DNA of 64,000 nt, taken from assembly GCF_029392075.1 (NCBI RefSeq), contig NZ_CP113929.1, positions 992,001-1,056,000 of the forward strand. Reading direction: 5' to 3'. The notes beneath the pieces are model-generated. The model searched no databases and was not told the origin of the DNA. It worked only from the letters and a program-made list of their open reading frames with translations. The translations under genes were made by a program, and so were the position numbers. Positions 48,143 through 58,433 of this stretch are shown here, piece by piece (positions within the stretch are counted from its first letter, which is position 1; the number at the start of each line of letters is the position of its first letter). Origin of the DNA: Bifidobacterium sp. ESL0704 (GTDB lineage Bacteria > Actinomycetota > Actinomycetes > Actinomycetales > Bifidobacteriaceae).

Positions 48143-50467
48143 ATGGCAGATACGGTTTCGGACAACAATTCGGCGAGGATGCTGGGCTGCGAGATCAGCA
48201 CGGATCCGCTTGACCCGTTGCAGCCCATTGTGCGTGCCTGCCGTGCCCACCATCCTGACGCCGACCTTTCCGTTCTCGAGCGCGCTTACCGCAGGGCCGT
48301 GTGGCAGCACCGTGCCCAGCGTCGTCGTTCCGGCGAGCCTTATATCATCCATCCCTTGGCCGTCGCCCAGATTCTGGCCGATCTCGGCATGGGGTCGTTG
48401 GTGGTGGCTGCAGGGCTGTTGCATGACACCGTCGAAGACACCGATTACACGCTTGAGCAATGCCGTGAGGAATTCGGCGATACCGTCACCGGTCTGGTCG
48501 ACGGGGTCACGAAGCTGACCCGCATGGAGGTCGGCGATTCGGCCCAGGCCGAGACCATCCGCAAGATGGTGGTGGCCATGAGCCGCGACGTGCGTGTGCT
48601 CGTCGTGAAATTGGCCGACCGCCTGCACAACGCGCGTACCTGGCGTTACGTCAAGCCTTCCAACGCCCAACGCAAGGCCCGGGAGACCCTTGACGTCTAC
48701 GCGCCCCTTGCCAACAGGCTCGGCATGAACGCCATCAAGACGGAACTCGAGGAACTGAGCTTCAAAGTTCTTTATCCCAAGATCTACAACGAAATCGTCG
48801 TGCTCGTCAACCGCCGTGCCGGGCAGCGCGACGTCTATTTGAAGCAGATCATCAGCGAGATCAACGAAGACCTTGCCGACCAGCATATCAAGGCCACCGT
48901 CACCGGCCGGCCGAAGGACTACTTCTCGATCTATCAGAAGATGATCGTGCGAGGCCACGATTTCTCCAACATCTACGATCTTGTAGGCGTACGCATCATC
49001 GTCGACACCATACAGGACTGCTATGCGGTCCTTGGCGCTGTCCACGCCCGCTGGAGCCCGATTCCCGGCAGGTTCAAGGACTACATCGCCATGCCGAAGA
49101 TGAACATGTACCAGAGCCTGCACACCACGGTGGTCGGTCCCGGCGGCAAACCCGTCGAAATCCAGATTCGCACCTGGGACATGCACCGGCGCAGCGAATT
49201 CGGCATCGCCGCCCACTGGAAATACAAGGAGAACGGTCAGGCCGGCCGCAAGCTGAGCGAACCGGACAAGGGCGACCGCAAGCGCGAAAACGAAGAGAAC
49301 CAGGACCTGAGCGAGGCCGACAACCTCAAATGGATCCAACAACTGGCCGACTGGACCAGCGAGACGCCGGACTCCGACGAGTTTCTCGGTTCCCTGAAAG
49401 AGGATCTGGGCAGTGCCGAGGTCTACGTATTCACGCCGAAAGGCAAGATCATCTCGCTGCCGGCCCACGCCACGCCTATCGATTTCGCCTACGCCGTGCA
49501 CACCGAGGTCGGCCATCGCACCATGGGCGCGCGCGTCAACGGCCGTCTCGTCCCGCTCGACACCGTGCTCGAGAGCGGAGACACCGTCGAGATCCTGACT
49601 TCTAAGTCCGAGACCGCCGGACCTTCGCGCGACTGGCTGAGCTTCGTAAAAAGCCCGAAGGCCCGCAACAAGATCCGCCAGTGGTTCAGCAAGGAACGGC
49701 GCAGCGAGGCCATCGACGAAGGCCGCGACGAGCTCACCCGAGCCATGCGCAAGCGCAACCTGCCGGTCTCGAACCTTCTGACGCCCCAGGCATTGGTCGG
49801 AGTGGCCGACGAACTGAACTTCGACAACGCCGACGCCGTATTCGCCGCCATCGGCGACGGACAGGTCTCCACGCAGAACGTCATCTCTCGACTGGTCAAG
49901 GACGCAGGCCGTGACGAGGTCGAAGAGGATGTCGAACAGGAGGCGCTGCCGCTCAAGCATACCGGGCGCCGTCGTGACACCAACAAGCTCGGAATCTCGG
50001 TCAAGGGCGTGGAAGGGGTGTGGGTCAAGTTGGCCCGATGCTGCACCCCGGTCCCGGGCGACAAGATCGTCGGCTTCATCACCAAGAACGAGGGCGTTTC
50101 GGTGCATCGTGCCGATTGCCAGAACATGCTGAACCTCGAAAGTCAGCAGCCCGATCGGGTGGTCGAGGTTGCCTGGACCAGCGCCAAGGGCCTGTTCATG
50201 GTCAAGATCCAGGTGGAGGCGCTCGACCGCCCGCACCTGTTGACCGACGTCACCCAAGTGCTTTCCGACCACGGCGTCAACATCATCAGCGCCACCGTCG
50301 CCACCGGCTCCGACCGTGTGGCCACCAGCCAGTTCTCCTTCGAAATGGCCGATCCGCAGCACATGAACACGCTCTTAAGCGCCGTGCGCAAGATCGACGG
50401 CGTCTTCGATGTCTACCGCCTTACCGGTGCCAAGGATTCCGCCGTTCCGCACATGCGCAAGATGTAA
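48143..50467 (+). CDS. rel: Bifunctional (p)ppGpp synthetase/hydrolase (RSH)
   Basis: A 774-residue long RelA/SpoT homologue. The HD hydrolase core HDTVEDTDY lies near 94-102. The synthetase has GRFKDYIAMPKMNMYQSLHT near 308-327; the RFKD form is that of bifunctional enzymes. A TGS domain (VYVFTPKGKIISLPA near 428), zinc-finger/helical parts with ARCCTPVPGD near 630, and a C-terminal ACT domain (MVKIQVEALDRPHLLTDVTQ) follow. HD and synthetase residues look intact. The ATG at 48143 is chosen, with GGGAG five bases upstream; ATG 48131 is possible. Confidence 0.96.
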   Translation: MADTVSDNNSARMLGCEISTDPLDPLQPIVRACRAHHPDADLSVLERAYRRAVWQHRAQRRRSGEPYIIHPLAVAQILADLGMGSLVVAAGLLHDTVEDTDYTLEQCREEFGDTVTGLVDGVTKLTRMEVGDSAQAETIRKMVVAMSRDVRVLVVKLADRLHNARTWRYVKPSNAQRKARETLDVYAPLANRLGMNAIKTELEELSFKVLYPKIYNEIVVLVNRRAGQRDVYLKQIISEINEDLADQHIKATVTGRPKDYFSIYQKMIVRGHDFSNIYDLVGVRIIVDTIQDCYAVLGAVHARWSPIPGRFKDYIAMPKMNMYQSLHTTVVGPGGKPVEIQIRTWDMHRRSEFGIAAHWKYKENGQAGRKLSEPDKGDRKRENEENQDLSEADNLKWIQQLADWTSETPDSDEFLGSLKEDLGSAEVYVFTPKGKIISLPAHATPIDFAYAVHTEVGHRTMGARVNGRLVPLDTVLESGDTVEILTSKSETAGPSRDWLSFVKSPKARNKIRQWFSKERRSEAIDEGRDELTRAMRKRNLPVSNLLTPQALVGVADELNFDNADAVFAAIGDGQVSTQNVISRLVKDAGRDEVEEDVEQEALPLKHTGRRRDTNKLGISVKGVEGVWVKLARCCTPVPGDKIVGFITKNEGVSVHRADCQNMLNLESQQPDRVVEVAWTSAKGLFMVKIQVEALDRPHLLTDVTQVLSDHGVNIISATVATGSDRVATSQFSFEMADPQHMNTLLSAVRKIDGVFDVYRLTGAKDSAVPHMRKM

Positions 50468-50525
50468 GGGGCTGTTTGCCTTTTATGTTTGCCTTTTGCT
50501 GTCTTGCTTTCAGATCCCCGCAAGT

Positions 50526-50630
50526 GTGATTATCTCCGTGTACATGGCTAATATGCAGAGATAATCACAAAAAATGCCGCAAAATCGTGATTATCTTTGC
50601 ATAGAAACCGCAGATGCAGAGATAATCACG
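50526..50630. repeat. Two adjacent inverted repeats sharing one core
   Basis: First: GTGATTATCTC at 50526-50536 with GAGATAATCAC at 50558-50568. Second: a 17-bp stem, 50586-50602 with 50614-50630, with one G-T pair. Both right arms share ATGCAGAGATAATCAC. The repeats fill the 327-base gap between rel and the cyclophilin gene. Neither is followed by a T-run on its plus side. Confidence 0.85.
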
Positions 50631-50737
50631 AAAATTGGTCTAAAAGTGTGTTTTTCTCTGTACGCGCGCTCCGCATTACGTGATCGATAGTGAACTCGGA
50701 TGAAAAAGGGCGGTGCACAGGAAGGTATGAATGCGAA

Positions 50738-50766
50738 ATGCCACGCTGCTTTTGCTGGCGTGGCAT
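50738..50766. terminator. Hairpin at the end of the cyclophilin gene
   Basis: ATGCCACGC pairs with GCGTGGCAT with an 11-base loop; TTTTA follows on the plus side. It lies 29 bases beyond the minus-strand stop and could work in both directions between the convergent genes. Confidence 0.75.
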
Positions 50767-50794
50767 TTTATGGGTTCAACGGATGACGGCGACT

Positions 50795-51334
50795 CTACTT
50801 CACGATTTCGACCGAAACAATGCCGGCCGGCTCCAGAGGCATGTCGTTGCCGTCAGTGGGCAGGTTCTGCAGGCGGTCGACCACGGACTTGCCGGCCTCA
50901 TCCGCCACCTCGCCGAAAATCGTGTGATGCTTGTCGAGCCACGGGCAGGGCACGGTGGTGATGAAGAACTGCGAGCCGTTGGTGCCATGCTGTCGGCCGT
51001 CGCGTCCGCGGCGCAGTCCGGCGTTGGCCATGGCCAACTTGTAAGGCTGGCTGAAGTCGAGGTCGTCGGCGAACTCGTCGTCGAACTCGTAGCCCGGGCC
51101 GCCGGTGCCGTTGCCCAGCGGGCAGCCGCCTTGGATCATGAAGTCCTTGATGATGCGGTGGAAGGTGAGTCCGTCGTAGAAGGGCTTGTTCGACTTCTCG
51201 CCGGTGGCGGGATCGGTCCATTCCTTTTCGCCGGTGGCCAGCCCGATGAAGTTCTTGACGGTTTTCGGCGCTTTGTCGTCGAAGAGGTTCAGGGCGATGT
51301 CGCCCTCTGTGGTATGCATGATTACATTTGTCAT
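50795..51334 (-). CDS. ppiA: Cyclophilin-type peptidyl-prolyl isomerase
   Basis: A 179-residue cytoplasmic cyclophilin that speeds proline isomerisation in protein folding. The active-site pattern FHRIIKDFMIQGGCPLGNGTGGPGY lies around residues 59-82 (Arg60, Phe64, Gln67), with GSQFFITT near 120-127 and the HTIFGEV segment near 141-147. No signal peptide is present. The gene symbol is by family name only. Confidence 0.95.
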   Translation of the reverse strand: MTNVIMHTTEGDIALNLFDDKAPKTVKNFIGLATGEKEWTDPATGEKSNKPFYDGLTFHRIIKDFMIQGGCPLGNGTGGPGYEFDDEFADDLDFSQPYKLAMANAGLRRGRDGRQHGTNGSQFFITTVPCPWLDKHHTIFGEVADEAGKSVVDRLQNLPTDGNDMPLEPAGIVSVEIVK

Positions 51335-51581
51335 AAGTTTTATTTTCCCACCGATTGAGGACTTGAAGGACGAAGAGGCCGGCAGGCTAAGGGTCCTGTG
51401 GGTCGTGCGCCGTGTGATATAAGTCTCTGTCGTTGAGAAGAATGGGACGCTGAAAATATTGTCATTGCGCAGTTATTGTTCGCGTCATTACCAGAATCTA
51501 TAAGGCTTTTGCCTGTCAAGCTCGTGTCTGAAGACGATGTTCGGGTATGGTTGCAACAGAGATTCACTACAAGGGGAGCAT

Positions 51582-52592
51582 ATGACGTCATCCGATATTC
51601 ATCAGCACGACGATTCCTCGGACATCGCCGCGTTGCTTGCCGATTTCCAACGTACGGATGAGGTGGTCAGAGTCAACCACACCCCGCGCAACATCATCAT
51701 AGCCGTGGTGGTCGCGGTCTTGGTCGTCGGCATCGCGTTCTTCGGCCATCAAGGTTTCGTAATGGGCCAGGCCGGTCAGGCCAAGGGGTCGCCGTCGAAC
51801 CCGGTCAAGATCGGCGTGGTCGGTGTCACCAACCCGGAATGGCCGATCTTCAAGTCCGAAGCGCAGAAGCAGGGCATCTATGTCGACCTGGTCGATTTCC
51901 AGGACTACACTTCCGAGAACCCGGCCCTTGATGCCGGCAATCTCGATCTGAACGAGTTCCAGCACATCCTCTACCTTGCCAACTACGACATGAAGAACCA
52001 CAAGGACCTGCAACCCATCGGCGGGGTCGCGGTCTACCCGTTGGGCATCTATTCGAGCAAATACAAGGACATCAAGGACATCCCGGCGGGAACCACCGTC
52101 CCGGTGCCGAACGACGAGACCAACCAGGCCCGCGCCCTGGGCGTCCTCAAGTCCGCCGGCCTCATCAAGCTCAAGCACCGCTGGACGGCGTTCACTACGC
52201 CTGCCGATATCGACTCTGTCGCCTCGAAGGTGAAGGTGACGCCGCTCAAGGCCGAGCAGGTCGCCAATTCGTTGAAGGATCCGCAGGTCTCCGCCGGTGT
52301 GGTCAACAACGACTATGTCAAGGACGCGGGGCTCAAGGCCACCGACGCGATTTATCAGGATGACGCCGAAAGCAAGGAGGCCCGCCCCTATATCAACATC
52401 TTCGCCTCCCGCGCCGCCGACGTGAGCAACCCCACCTACCTCAAGCTGATCAAGATCTTCCATTCCAAGAAGGTCTCGGCTGGGGTCATGAAGAAGTCCG
52501 ACGGCAGCGCGTCGTTGGCCGGCAAGTACAGCACCGCCGACCTGCAGGGCTTCCTGAAGGATATCGAAAAGGATGCCGCGGATGCCAAGTGA
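51582..52592 (+). CDS. metQ: MetQ/NlpA-type substrate-binding protein with N-terminal membrane anchor
   Basis: 336 residues. A cytoplasmic stretch of about 38 residues comes first, then one membrane helix (39-60: IIIAVVVAVLVVGIAFFG), then the NlpA lipoprotein fold (KIGVVGVTNPEWPIFKSEAQ, DFQDYTSENPALDAGNLDLN, VAVYPLGIYSSKYKDIKDIP). It should deliver methionine or a related ligand to MetNI. There is no lipobox, so it is held by the helix instead of lipid. The ATG at 51582 has GGGGAG five bases upstream. Confidence 0.9.
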   Translation: MTSSDIHQHDDSSDIAALLADFQRTDEVVRVNHTPRNIIIAVVVAVLVVGIAFFGHQGFVMGQAGQAKGSPSNPVKIGVVGVTNPEWPIFKSEAQKQGIYVDLVDFQDYTSENPALDAGNLDLNEFQHILYLANYDMKNHKDLQPIGGVAVYPLGIYSSKYKDIKDIPAGTTVPVPNDETNQARALGVLKSAGLIKLKHRWTAFTTPADIDSVASKVKVTPLKAEQVANSLKDPQVSAGVVNNDYVKDAGLKATDAIYQDDAESKEARPYINIFASRAADVSNPTYLKLIKIFHSKKVSAGVMKKSDGSASLAGKYSTADLQGFLKDIEKDAADAK

Positions 52593-52811
52593 CGTATATC
52601 GGCGACGTTGTTCGGCCGGATGGGGAGGCTTGATGGCATCGGCGGTTGCGGCGGCCGAGAAACGTCTGGAGTTGCCGGACAACCGCAATCAGCCGTGACG
52701 GCATCGGTATGCCTGTTAGTATTGGCGGGCATGCCGGCAGACGGTGAATAGGATTTGAGCGGGCTTGGACAGAGCGCGCGAACAACGAAATACTGAGGTG
52801 AGAACAGGAAC

Positions 52812-54017
52812 ATGGCGGAACCAATCATTGAACTTGACCATGTGGTCAAGGAGTTCAGGGCGAAAGGCGCCCGAACGTCGACCCGTGCCGTCGACGACGT
52901 GTCGCTGAGCGTCGACAAAGGCGACATCTTCGGTATCATCGGCTATTCGGGAGCCGGCAAGTCGACCTTGGTGCGCATGATCAACGCCTTGGAACGTCCG
53001 ACAACCGGCACGGTGCGCGTGCTCGGGCAGGACATCACCTCACTGGGCGAGTCGTCGCTGCGGCCGCTGCGCCAGAAGATCGGCATGATCTTCCAGCAAT
53101 TCAACCTTTTCTCCACCAAGACGGTGGCGCAGAACGTCGCCTACCCCTTGGTGCTCGACCATTGGCGCAAGGACTATCAGGAGCGTCGTGTCAACCTGCT
53201 GCTGCGCTTCGTCGGCCTTGAGCAACAGGCGGACAAGTATCCCTCGCAGCTTTCCGGCGGTCAGAAGCAGCGCGTCGGCATCGCGCGCGCCCTGGCCACG
53301 AATCCCGAGATCATCCTGGCCGACGAGGCGACCAGCGCCCTCGACCCCGAGACTACCGGCGAGGTACTCGATCTGCTCAAGCAAGTCAACCAAGTGCTTG
53401 GCGTCACCATCGTGCTGATCACCCATCAGATGAACGTCGTACAGCAGATCGCGAACCGTGTCGCGGTGATGAGCAAGGGCAAAGTGGTCGAGCGGGGAGA
53501 CGCATACAGCCTCTTCGCCGCGCCTGAGCAGGAGGTGACCAAGCGGTTCATCGCCACAGCCATCTCAGGGCTTCCCGACGCCGAGCGCGTCGCCGACATC
53601 CATCGCCAATGGGCCGGCCGCATCGTCACGGTGCTCATCCGCCAGAAGGAATCACGCAACGAGTTGAACGGCTCGTGGGTTTCCGCTTCCGGCCAGAACA
53701 TCTCTGAGCTGATCTCCAAATACGCGATACCCACCAATCTGGTGTACGGCGGCATCGATACCGTGGCCGGTTCGGCCATCGGCGCGATGACCTACGAGCT
53801 GGCAGGGGACGCCGCCCTTGTCGAAGACTTCCTCGCCGAGCTCGCCCTGAACAGCGACGTCTTCGATTTCGGTACCCGGCAGGCGCCGGTGGAGTACAGT
53901 CAGGCTGTACTGCACCCCCTGCCGCGCAAGGCAGGCACGGTTTCGGCCGCAGCGGATGGCTCCGGGCAATCGCAAGAGCGGACGGACGAAGAACATGATG
54001 GGGGAGAGACACGATGA
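52812..54017 (+). CDS. metN: Methionine ABC transporter ATP-binding protein
   Basis: A 401-residue ATPase of the D-/L-methionine importer. Walker [10 protein letters not shown] lies near 39-47, the signature [15 protein letters not shown] near 147-161 and Walker [11 protein letters not shown] near 168-177. A C-terminal ligand-sensing NIL domain covers about 275-350, and the last 35 residues are polar. Its stop overlaps metI (ATGA). The specificity is inferred from the metQNI arrangement. Confidence 0.93.
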   Translation: MAEPIIELDHVVKEFRAKGARTSTRAVDDVSLSVDKGDIFGIIGYSGAGKSTLVRMINALERPTTGTVRVLGQDITSLGESSLRPLRQKIGMIFQQFNLFSTKTVAQNVAYPLVLDHWRKDYQERRVNLLLRFVGLEQQADKYPSQLSGGQKQRVGIARALATNPEIILADEATSALDPETTGEVLDLLKQVNQVLGVTIVLITHQMNVVQQIANRVAVMSKGKVVERGDAYSLFAAPEQEVTKRFIATAISGLPDAERVADIHRQWAGRIVTVLIRQKESRNELNGSWVSASGQNISELISKYAIPTNLVYGGIDTVAGSAIGAMTYELAGDAALVEDFLAELALNSDVFDFGTRQAPVEYSQAVLHPLPRKAGTVSAAADGSGQSQERTDEEHDGGETR

Positions 54018-54736
54018 ACGCTATCAGCGCTATCAATAACACGGCGTCCGGCGTCGTGACCTTGGCGTCGACGCAGGATTGGTCGGTGCTCAAACCGATG
54101 CTCTTTCAATCCATAGCCCAGACCTTGGAGATGGTGTTCGTCACGCTGGTCCTCGGCGGCATCCTGGGCCTCGTGCTCGGCGTGGTGCTTTACGGTACGC
54201 GCCCGGGCAACCTGTTCGCCAACGCCACGGTCTACCGGGTGCTCGACATCATCGTCAACATCGTCCGGCCCATCCCGTTCATCATCTTCCTGGCGGCGAT
54301 GCAGCCGTTGACCATCAAGGTCATCGGCACCTCCATCGGCACCATGGCGGCGATCTTCCCGATGGTCATCATGGCCACGTTCGCCACTTCGAGGCTGGTC
54401 GAGCAAAACCTCGTGCCTGTCGATCCCGGCGTGATCGAGGCGGCCCGGGCCATGGGCGCCTCCAAGTTCACCATCGTGCGCACCGTGCTCATACCCGAGG
54501 CGCTCGGCCCGCTCATCCTGGCCTACGCCTTCCTGTTCATCTCGATTCTCGACATGTCCGCGATGGCGGGCTACATCGGCGGCGGCGGCCTTGGTAATTT
54601 CGCCATCGCCTACGGCTACCAGAAGTTCGACCCGTCTGTGACCTGGACCGCTGTCATCATCATGATCGTGCTGGTCCAGGTGGTGCAGGCCATCGCCAAC
54701 ATGTTCGCCAAGCGCATTCTCAAGCGCCAGCAGTGA
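54014..54736 (+). CDS. metI: Methionine ABC transporter permease
   Basis: A 240-residue membrane protein with about five helices. The EAA loop ([26 protein letters not shown], around residues 143-168) contacts MetN. The ending [20 protein letters not shown] is typical of MetI. It is coupled to metN by a 4-base overlap. Confidence 0.94.
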   Translation: MNAISAINNTASGVVTLASTQDWSVLKPMLFQSIAQTLEMVFVTLVLGGILGLVLGVVLYGTRPGNLFANATVYRVLDIIVNIVRPIPFIIFLAAMQPLTIKVIGTSIGTMAAIFPMVIMATFATSRLVEQNLVPVDPGVIEAARAMGASKFTIVRTVLIPEALGPLILAYAFLFISILDMSAMAGYIGGGGLGNFAIAYGYQKFDPSVTWTAVIIMIVLVQVVQAIANMFAKRILKRQQ

Positions 54737-54827
54737 GATGATGGGACGAACCGGTTCGGTCGAAGCCCCGGGTGGGCGCGGCCGGACCGGTTCGTCGTAA
54801 GGCGAGGCAGGAAGAAAAGAGGATTTC

Positions 54828-55991
54828 ATGACAGAGCAGAGCGTACATATCGACGTCACCAACGAGCTTCTCGCCATACGCCGTCATCTCCACGAATACC
54901 CGGAACTGGGCTTCAAGGAGGTGAAGACCACCGAGTACCTGGCCGGGCTGCTGCAGGCGCACGGCATCACCGTGCTCGATACGGCATTGGATACCGGATT
55001 GGTGGCAGAAATCAAGGGCGACAACCCGGGCCCTCGTATCGCCCTTCGTGCCGACATCGACGGATTGCCGGTTTGTGAACGTTCCGGTGTCGACCGCCCG
55101 TCTAAAAACGCAGGCGTCATGCATGCCTGCGGCCACGACATCCATATGACCGGACTGCTCGCCGCCGCTTTCTGGCTGGCCGAACACACCGATCGCATTC
55201 GCGGGTCCGTCGTCATCCTTTTCCAACCTGCGGAGGAGACCAGCGAAGGCGCGCAGCATGTCATCAAGGTCGGTGCGCTGGGCCAGATCGACGGCATCGT
55301 CGGCACCCACAACAACCCTGATTACGCGCCCGGGCAGGTGGCCGTCGGCGTAGAGCCCATGATGGCCGGCTGCGTGCGTTTCCATGTCACCTTCAACGCG
55401 GATGGCACTCACGGCGCCTATCCCGAGGCCGGAACCGGCCCCATGGAGGCGATGGCATCGACCATTCTCGCCTTGCAGGGCATCGTGAGCCGTAATGTCT
55501 CGCCGTTCCGTCCGGTCGTGCTCTCGGTCACCGAAGTCCATGGCGGCGATGTCTGGAACGTCATTCCGGCACATGCCGGTTTCATGGGCACTGTTCGTTA
55601 TTTCTATCAGGACGACGGCGATTTGGTGGCGCGCAGGTTCCGTGAGGTGGTCGAGTCCACCGCGGCCGCATACGGCATCACCGCCGATATCGTCTACGAC
55701 ACCGTTGCCGGTCCTTTGGTCAGCGACGCGCATCTGGCGCAGGACGTCGCGCGTGACGTTCCCGATTACGCCGAGCTCGCGCCCATTAAGCCGTCCATGG
55801 CCGGCGAGGACTTCTATAACTACGGCGAACTGGCCCCCATGGTCTTCGCTTTCATCGGATCCAACGGGCAGCCGGGCCACCATGGCCTGCACAACCCCGA
55901 GTTCGTCGCGCTTGACGGAGCCATCAAGCCCACCGCGCAATTCTATGCCAACGCCGCGTTGCGTCTGGGCGAGCAATTGGGCCGTAGCTGA
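54828..55991 (+). CDS. M20 family amidohydrolase (N-acyl amino acid or hippurate hydrolase type)
   Basis: A 387-residue zinc amidohydrolase. RRHLHEYPELGF lies near 15-26, the metal ligands in HACGHDIHMTGLL near 98-110, the catalytic Glu in PAEETSEGAQHV near 132-143, and the dimerisation domain in between. Members remove acyl groups from amino acids. It follows metQNI closely, which may mean uptake and trimming of acylated methionine or dipeptides; this is inference. Confidence 0.9.
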   Translation: MTEQSVHIDVTNELLAIRRHLHEYPELGFKEVKTTEYLAGLLQAHGITVLDTALDTGLVAEIKGDNPGPRIALRADIDGLPVCERSGVDRPSKNAGVMHACGHDIHMTGLLAAAFWLAEHTDRIRGSVVILFQPAEETSEGAQHVIKVGALGQIDGIVGTHNNPDYAPGQVAVGVEPMMAGCVRFHVTFNADGTHGAYPEAGTGPMEAMASTILALQGIVSRNVSPFRPVVLSVTEVHGGDVWNVIPAHAGFMGTVRYFYQDDGDLVARRFREVVESTAAAYGITADIVYDTVAGPLVSDAHLAQDVARDVPDYAELAPIKPSMAGEDFYNYGELAPMVFAFIGSNGQPGHHGLHNPEFVALDGAIKPTAQFYANAALRLGEQLGRS

Positions 55992-56058
55992 TTGTTGTTT
56001 TGCCGACATTTGGCGTCACCGGTAGCCTCTCAGCCACACCAGCGGATATGATGAAGAC

Positions 56059-57765
56059 ATGACTCAACTACGTTTCGCTTTGGCCCAGATCGACACCTGC
56101 GTCGGGGAGCTCAACGGCAATGCCGCCACCGTCCTGCAATTTGCGCGTATGGCCGCGCTCAAGAAAGCCCAGGTCGTCGTTTTCCCGGAAATGACGTTGA
56201 CCGGTTATCCGATCGAAGACCTCGCCTTCCGTGCCACCTTCCGCAAGGCCGCTGCCGACAAGGCCGACGAGCTGGCGCAAACCTTGCAAAAGGAAGGGTT
56301 GGGCCAGCTCTACGTGGTGGTCGGAACTGTGGGAACCTCTTCGGCAAGCGATGCCGAAGGCAAACCCACCAACCGTCTGGTGGTGCTGCACGGCGGTTCG
56401 GTCTTCTCGACCTACGACAAGCATTTCCTGCCGAATTACGGGGTGTTCGACGAATTCCGTATCTTCGAGGCAGGCCAGCATTCCGTTGTTCTCGATATCG
56501 AGGGCGTGAAGGTCGGCGTCGCCATCTGCGAGGACATCTGGCAGGACGGTGGGCCGGTAGCCGAGCTGGCTGAACAGGGCATCGACGTATTGCTGACGAT
56601 CAACGGTTCGCCGTATGAGGAAGGCAAAACCCATACCCGGTTCGATCTGGCGGTCCGGCGTGCGCACGAGGTCGACGCCCCGCTGATTTACTTGAACCAG
56701 GTCGGCGGGCAGGACGACCTGATCTTCGACGGCGGCAGTTTTGTGGTCGATGCCGACGGCACGCTTCTCGAGCGTTCTCCGATGTTCGTCGAAGACCTGA
56801 GTTATTTCGATTTTGATTCCGCAGCCGGCCACCAGCAGGTCGGCACGCTCGCCGCATTGCGAGATCCGGACGAAGAGGTCTATACGGCCTGCGTTTTGGG
56901 GCTTAAGGATTATATGGCCAAGAACCATTTCACCGGTGTCGTGCTCGGACTTTCCGGTGGCATCGACTCTGCGTTGGTGGCTGCGATGGCAGCAGACGCT
57001 GTGGGCGGCGAGCATGTGCAGGGCGTCTCCATGCCCAGCATGTATTCCTCCGACGGTTCCAAGGACGATGCGGCCGACCTGGCCCGTAACATCGGTGCCC
57101 ACTACGACGTCCAGCTCATCGAACCGTTGTTCAAGGCCTTCCAGTCTCAGCTTGACCTCGAGGGCGTCGCCGCCGAAAACCTGCAGGCGCGCATTCGTGG
57201 CGTCATCGTGATGGCCTATTCGAACTCCAGGAACCTGCTGGCGCTCGCCACGGGCAACAAGTCCGAGCTGGCCTGTGGCTATTCCACCATCTACGGCGAT
57301 GCGGTCGGTGGCTACGCCCCGATTAAGGATTTACTCAAGACCCGGGTTTGGGAACTCTCGCGTTGGCGCAATCGTGCGGCCGCGGCCGGTGTTGGCGTCG
57401 GCGGCCTGAAGATTGTGGGAAACGAGAACGGGGGAGCGGGTGTGCCGCTCAACGACGGCGTGATGATTCCGGTTTCGAGCATCGAGAAGGCCCCGAGCGC
57501 CGAGCTGCGTCCCGGACAGAAGGACTCCGATTCGTTGCCTGAGTACGCGTTGCTTGACAAAGTCCTTGCAGCCTATATCGAAAAGGCGCACGGGCGTGCC
57601 AACCTGCTGCGTGACGGTTTTGACGCGGGTACCGTGGATACAGTGATGCGTCTGGTCGACCGAGCTGAATGGAAGCGTCGCCAATACCCGCTTGGTCCCA
57701 AAGTCACGTCGTTGGCGTTCGGCCGTGACCGTCGCCTGCCGGTGACCAGCGCTTTCCGCGAATAA
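56059..57765 (+). CDS. nadE: Glutamine-dependent NAD+ synthetase
   Basis: A 568-residue two-domain enzyme. The N-terminal nitrilase-type glutaminase has the triad Glu (VVFPEMTLTGYP near 40-51), Lys (STYDKHFLPNYG) and Cys (GVAICEDIW near 151-159). The C-terminal NAD synthetase has the SGGIDSAL pyrophosphate loop near 299-306 and GNKSELACGYSTIYGD near 401-416. It amidates deamido-NAD with ammonia from glutamine, the last step of NAD synthesis, to which the pncC gene also relates. Confidence 0.96.
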   Translation: MTQLRFALAQIDTCVGELNGNAATVLQFARMAALKKAQVVVFPEMTLTGYPIEDLAFRATFRKAAADKADELAQTLQKEGLGQLYVVVGTVGTSSASDAEGKPTNRLVVLHGGSVFSTYDKHFLPNYGVFDEFRIFEAGQHSVVLDIEGVKVGVAICEDIWQDGGPVAELAEQGIDVLLTINGSPYEEGKTHTRFDLAVRRAHEVDAPLIYLNQVGGQDDLIFDGGSFVVDADGTLLERSPMFVEDLSYFDFDSAAGHQQVGTLAALRDPDEEVYTACVLGLKDYMAKNHFTGVVLGLSGGIDSALVAAMAADAVGGEHVQGVSMPSMYSSDGSKDDAADLARNIGAHYDVQLIEPLFKAFQSQLDLEGVAAENLQARIRGVIVMAYSNSRNLLALATGNKSELACGYSTIYGDAVGGYAPIKDLLKTRVWELSRWRNRAAAAGVGVGGLKIVGNENGGAGVPLNDGVMIPVSSIEKAPSAELRPGQKDSDSLPEYALLDKVLAAYIEKAHGRANLLRDGFDAGTVDTVMRLVDRAEWKRRQYPLGPKVTSLAFGRDRRLPVTSAFRE

Positions 57766-57783
57766 GGTACGGTATCGCCAAGA

Positions 57784-57838
57784 GCACAGCGGTTCGCAGG
57801 TCTGCGTGTCCATGTTGGCATGCCAAGAATCGCTGTGC
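57784..57838. repeat. Nested hairpin with a 12-bp palindrome after nadE
   Basis: GCACAGCG at 57784-57791 pairs with CGCTGTGC at 57831-57838. Between them lies TTGGCATGCCAA at 57815-57826. There is no T-run. It may be a structured 3' end of nadE or a protein site. The remaining gap to 58097 shows nothing else I can support. Confidence 0.55.
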
Positions 57839-58097
57839 GTCTTCAGTCGGTATGAGGGCATGACCCGTTGGCATTGCAAATGAATTGGTTGCTGTTGTGT
57901 TGTGCCGAAGATTCTGTTGTAGACGCTACGCTGTTCATCTGCATCGAATAGCCGATGGCGGTCGATGCGATTTGCACAGATGGCGACCAGCGCGGTTGAG
58001 AGTCTGCGCCATACGCTTTAGGGTGAGCCGACCGTGATGCGGAACCGATCCGGGCTAAGCTTGAGAAAACTCACGTTGACAATAAAGAGGAATGGCG

Positions 58098-58349
58098 ATG
58101 ACGGACAATATGCAGAATGCGAATGATGACCGGCAATGGTATTTCAATACGGTGACGGGCAAGCCGGAGCTGGGCAAGCTTTCGCCCGTAGGGCAGCGCA
58201 GTGGTCCATACAAGTCCCGCGAGGACGCGCAGGACGCGTGGAAGATCGCCAAGGAACGCAACCTGATCTGGGATGAGCAGAACCGTAAATGGAACGCATG
58301 GGACCATGATTCCGACAGCGATGGCGGGCAGGGCGACCGAGAATCGTAA
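58098..58349 (+). CDS. Small hypothetical protein
   Basis: An 83-residue soluble, charged protein with the pattern WYFNTVTGKPELGKLSPVG, then GPYKSREDAQDAWKIAKERN and WDEQNRKW. Similar small actinobacterial proteins share the WYFNTxTGxxExG and GPYxTREEA pattern; function unknown. The ATG at 58098 is chosen, since AGAGG lies seven bases before it and only one or two before the ATG at 58092. Confidence 0.82.
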   Translation: MTDNMQNANDDRQWYFNTVTGKPELGKLSPVGQRSGPYKSREDAQDAWKIAKERNLIWDEQNRKWNAWDHDSDSDGGQGDRES

Positions 58350-58433
58350 CCGGGAGGTTGAGCGGAAACACACGATCTGGTTTATAGACAAATACTGTTC
58401 TATTGACCAGATTTTTTTATCTTGTCACGTAAA

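Noticed and set aside
47990..50362. 790-codon minus-strand ORF opposite rel
   Set aside because: Antisense shadow of the long Rel gene; no domain recognised.
51335..51581. Possible S-adenosylmethionine riboswitch before metQ
   Set aside because: No S-box core motifs were found in the 247-base gap.
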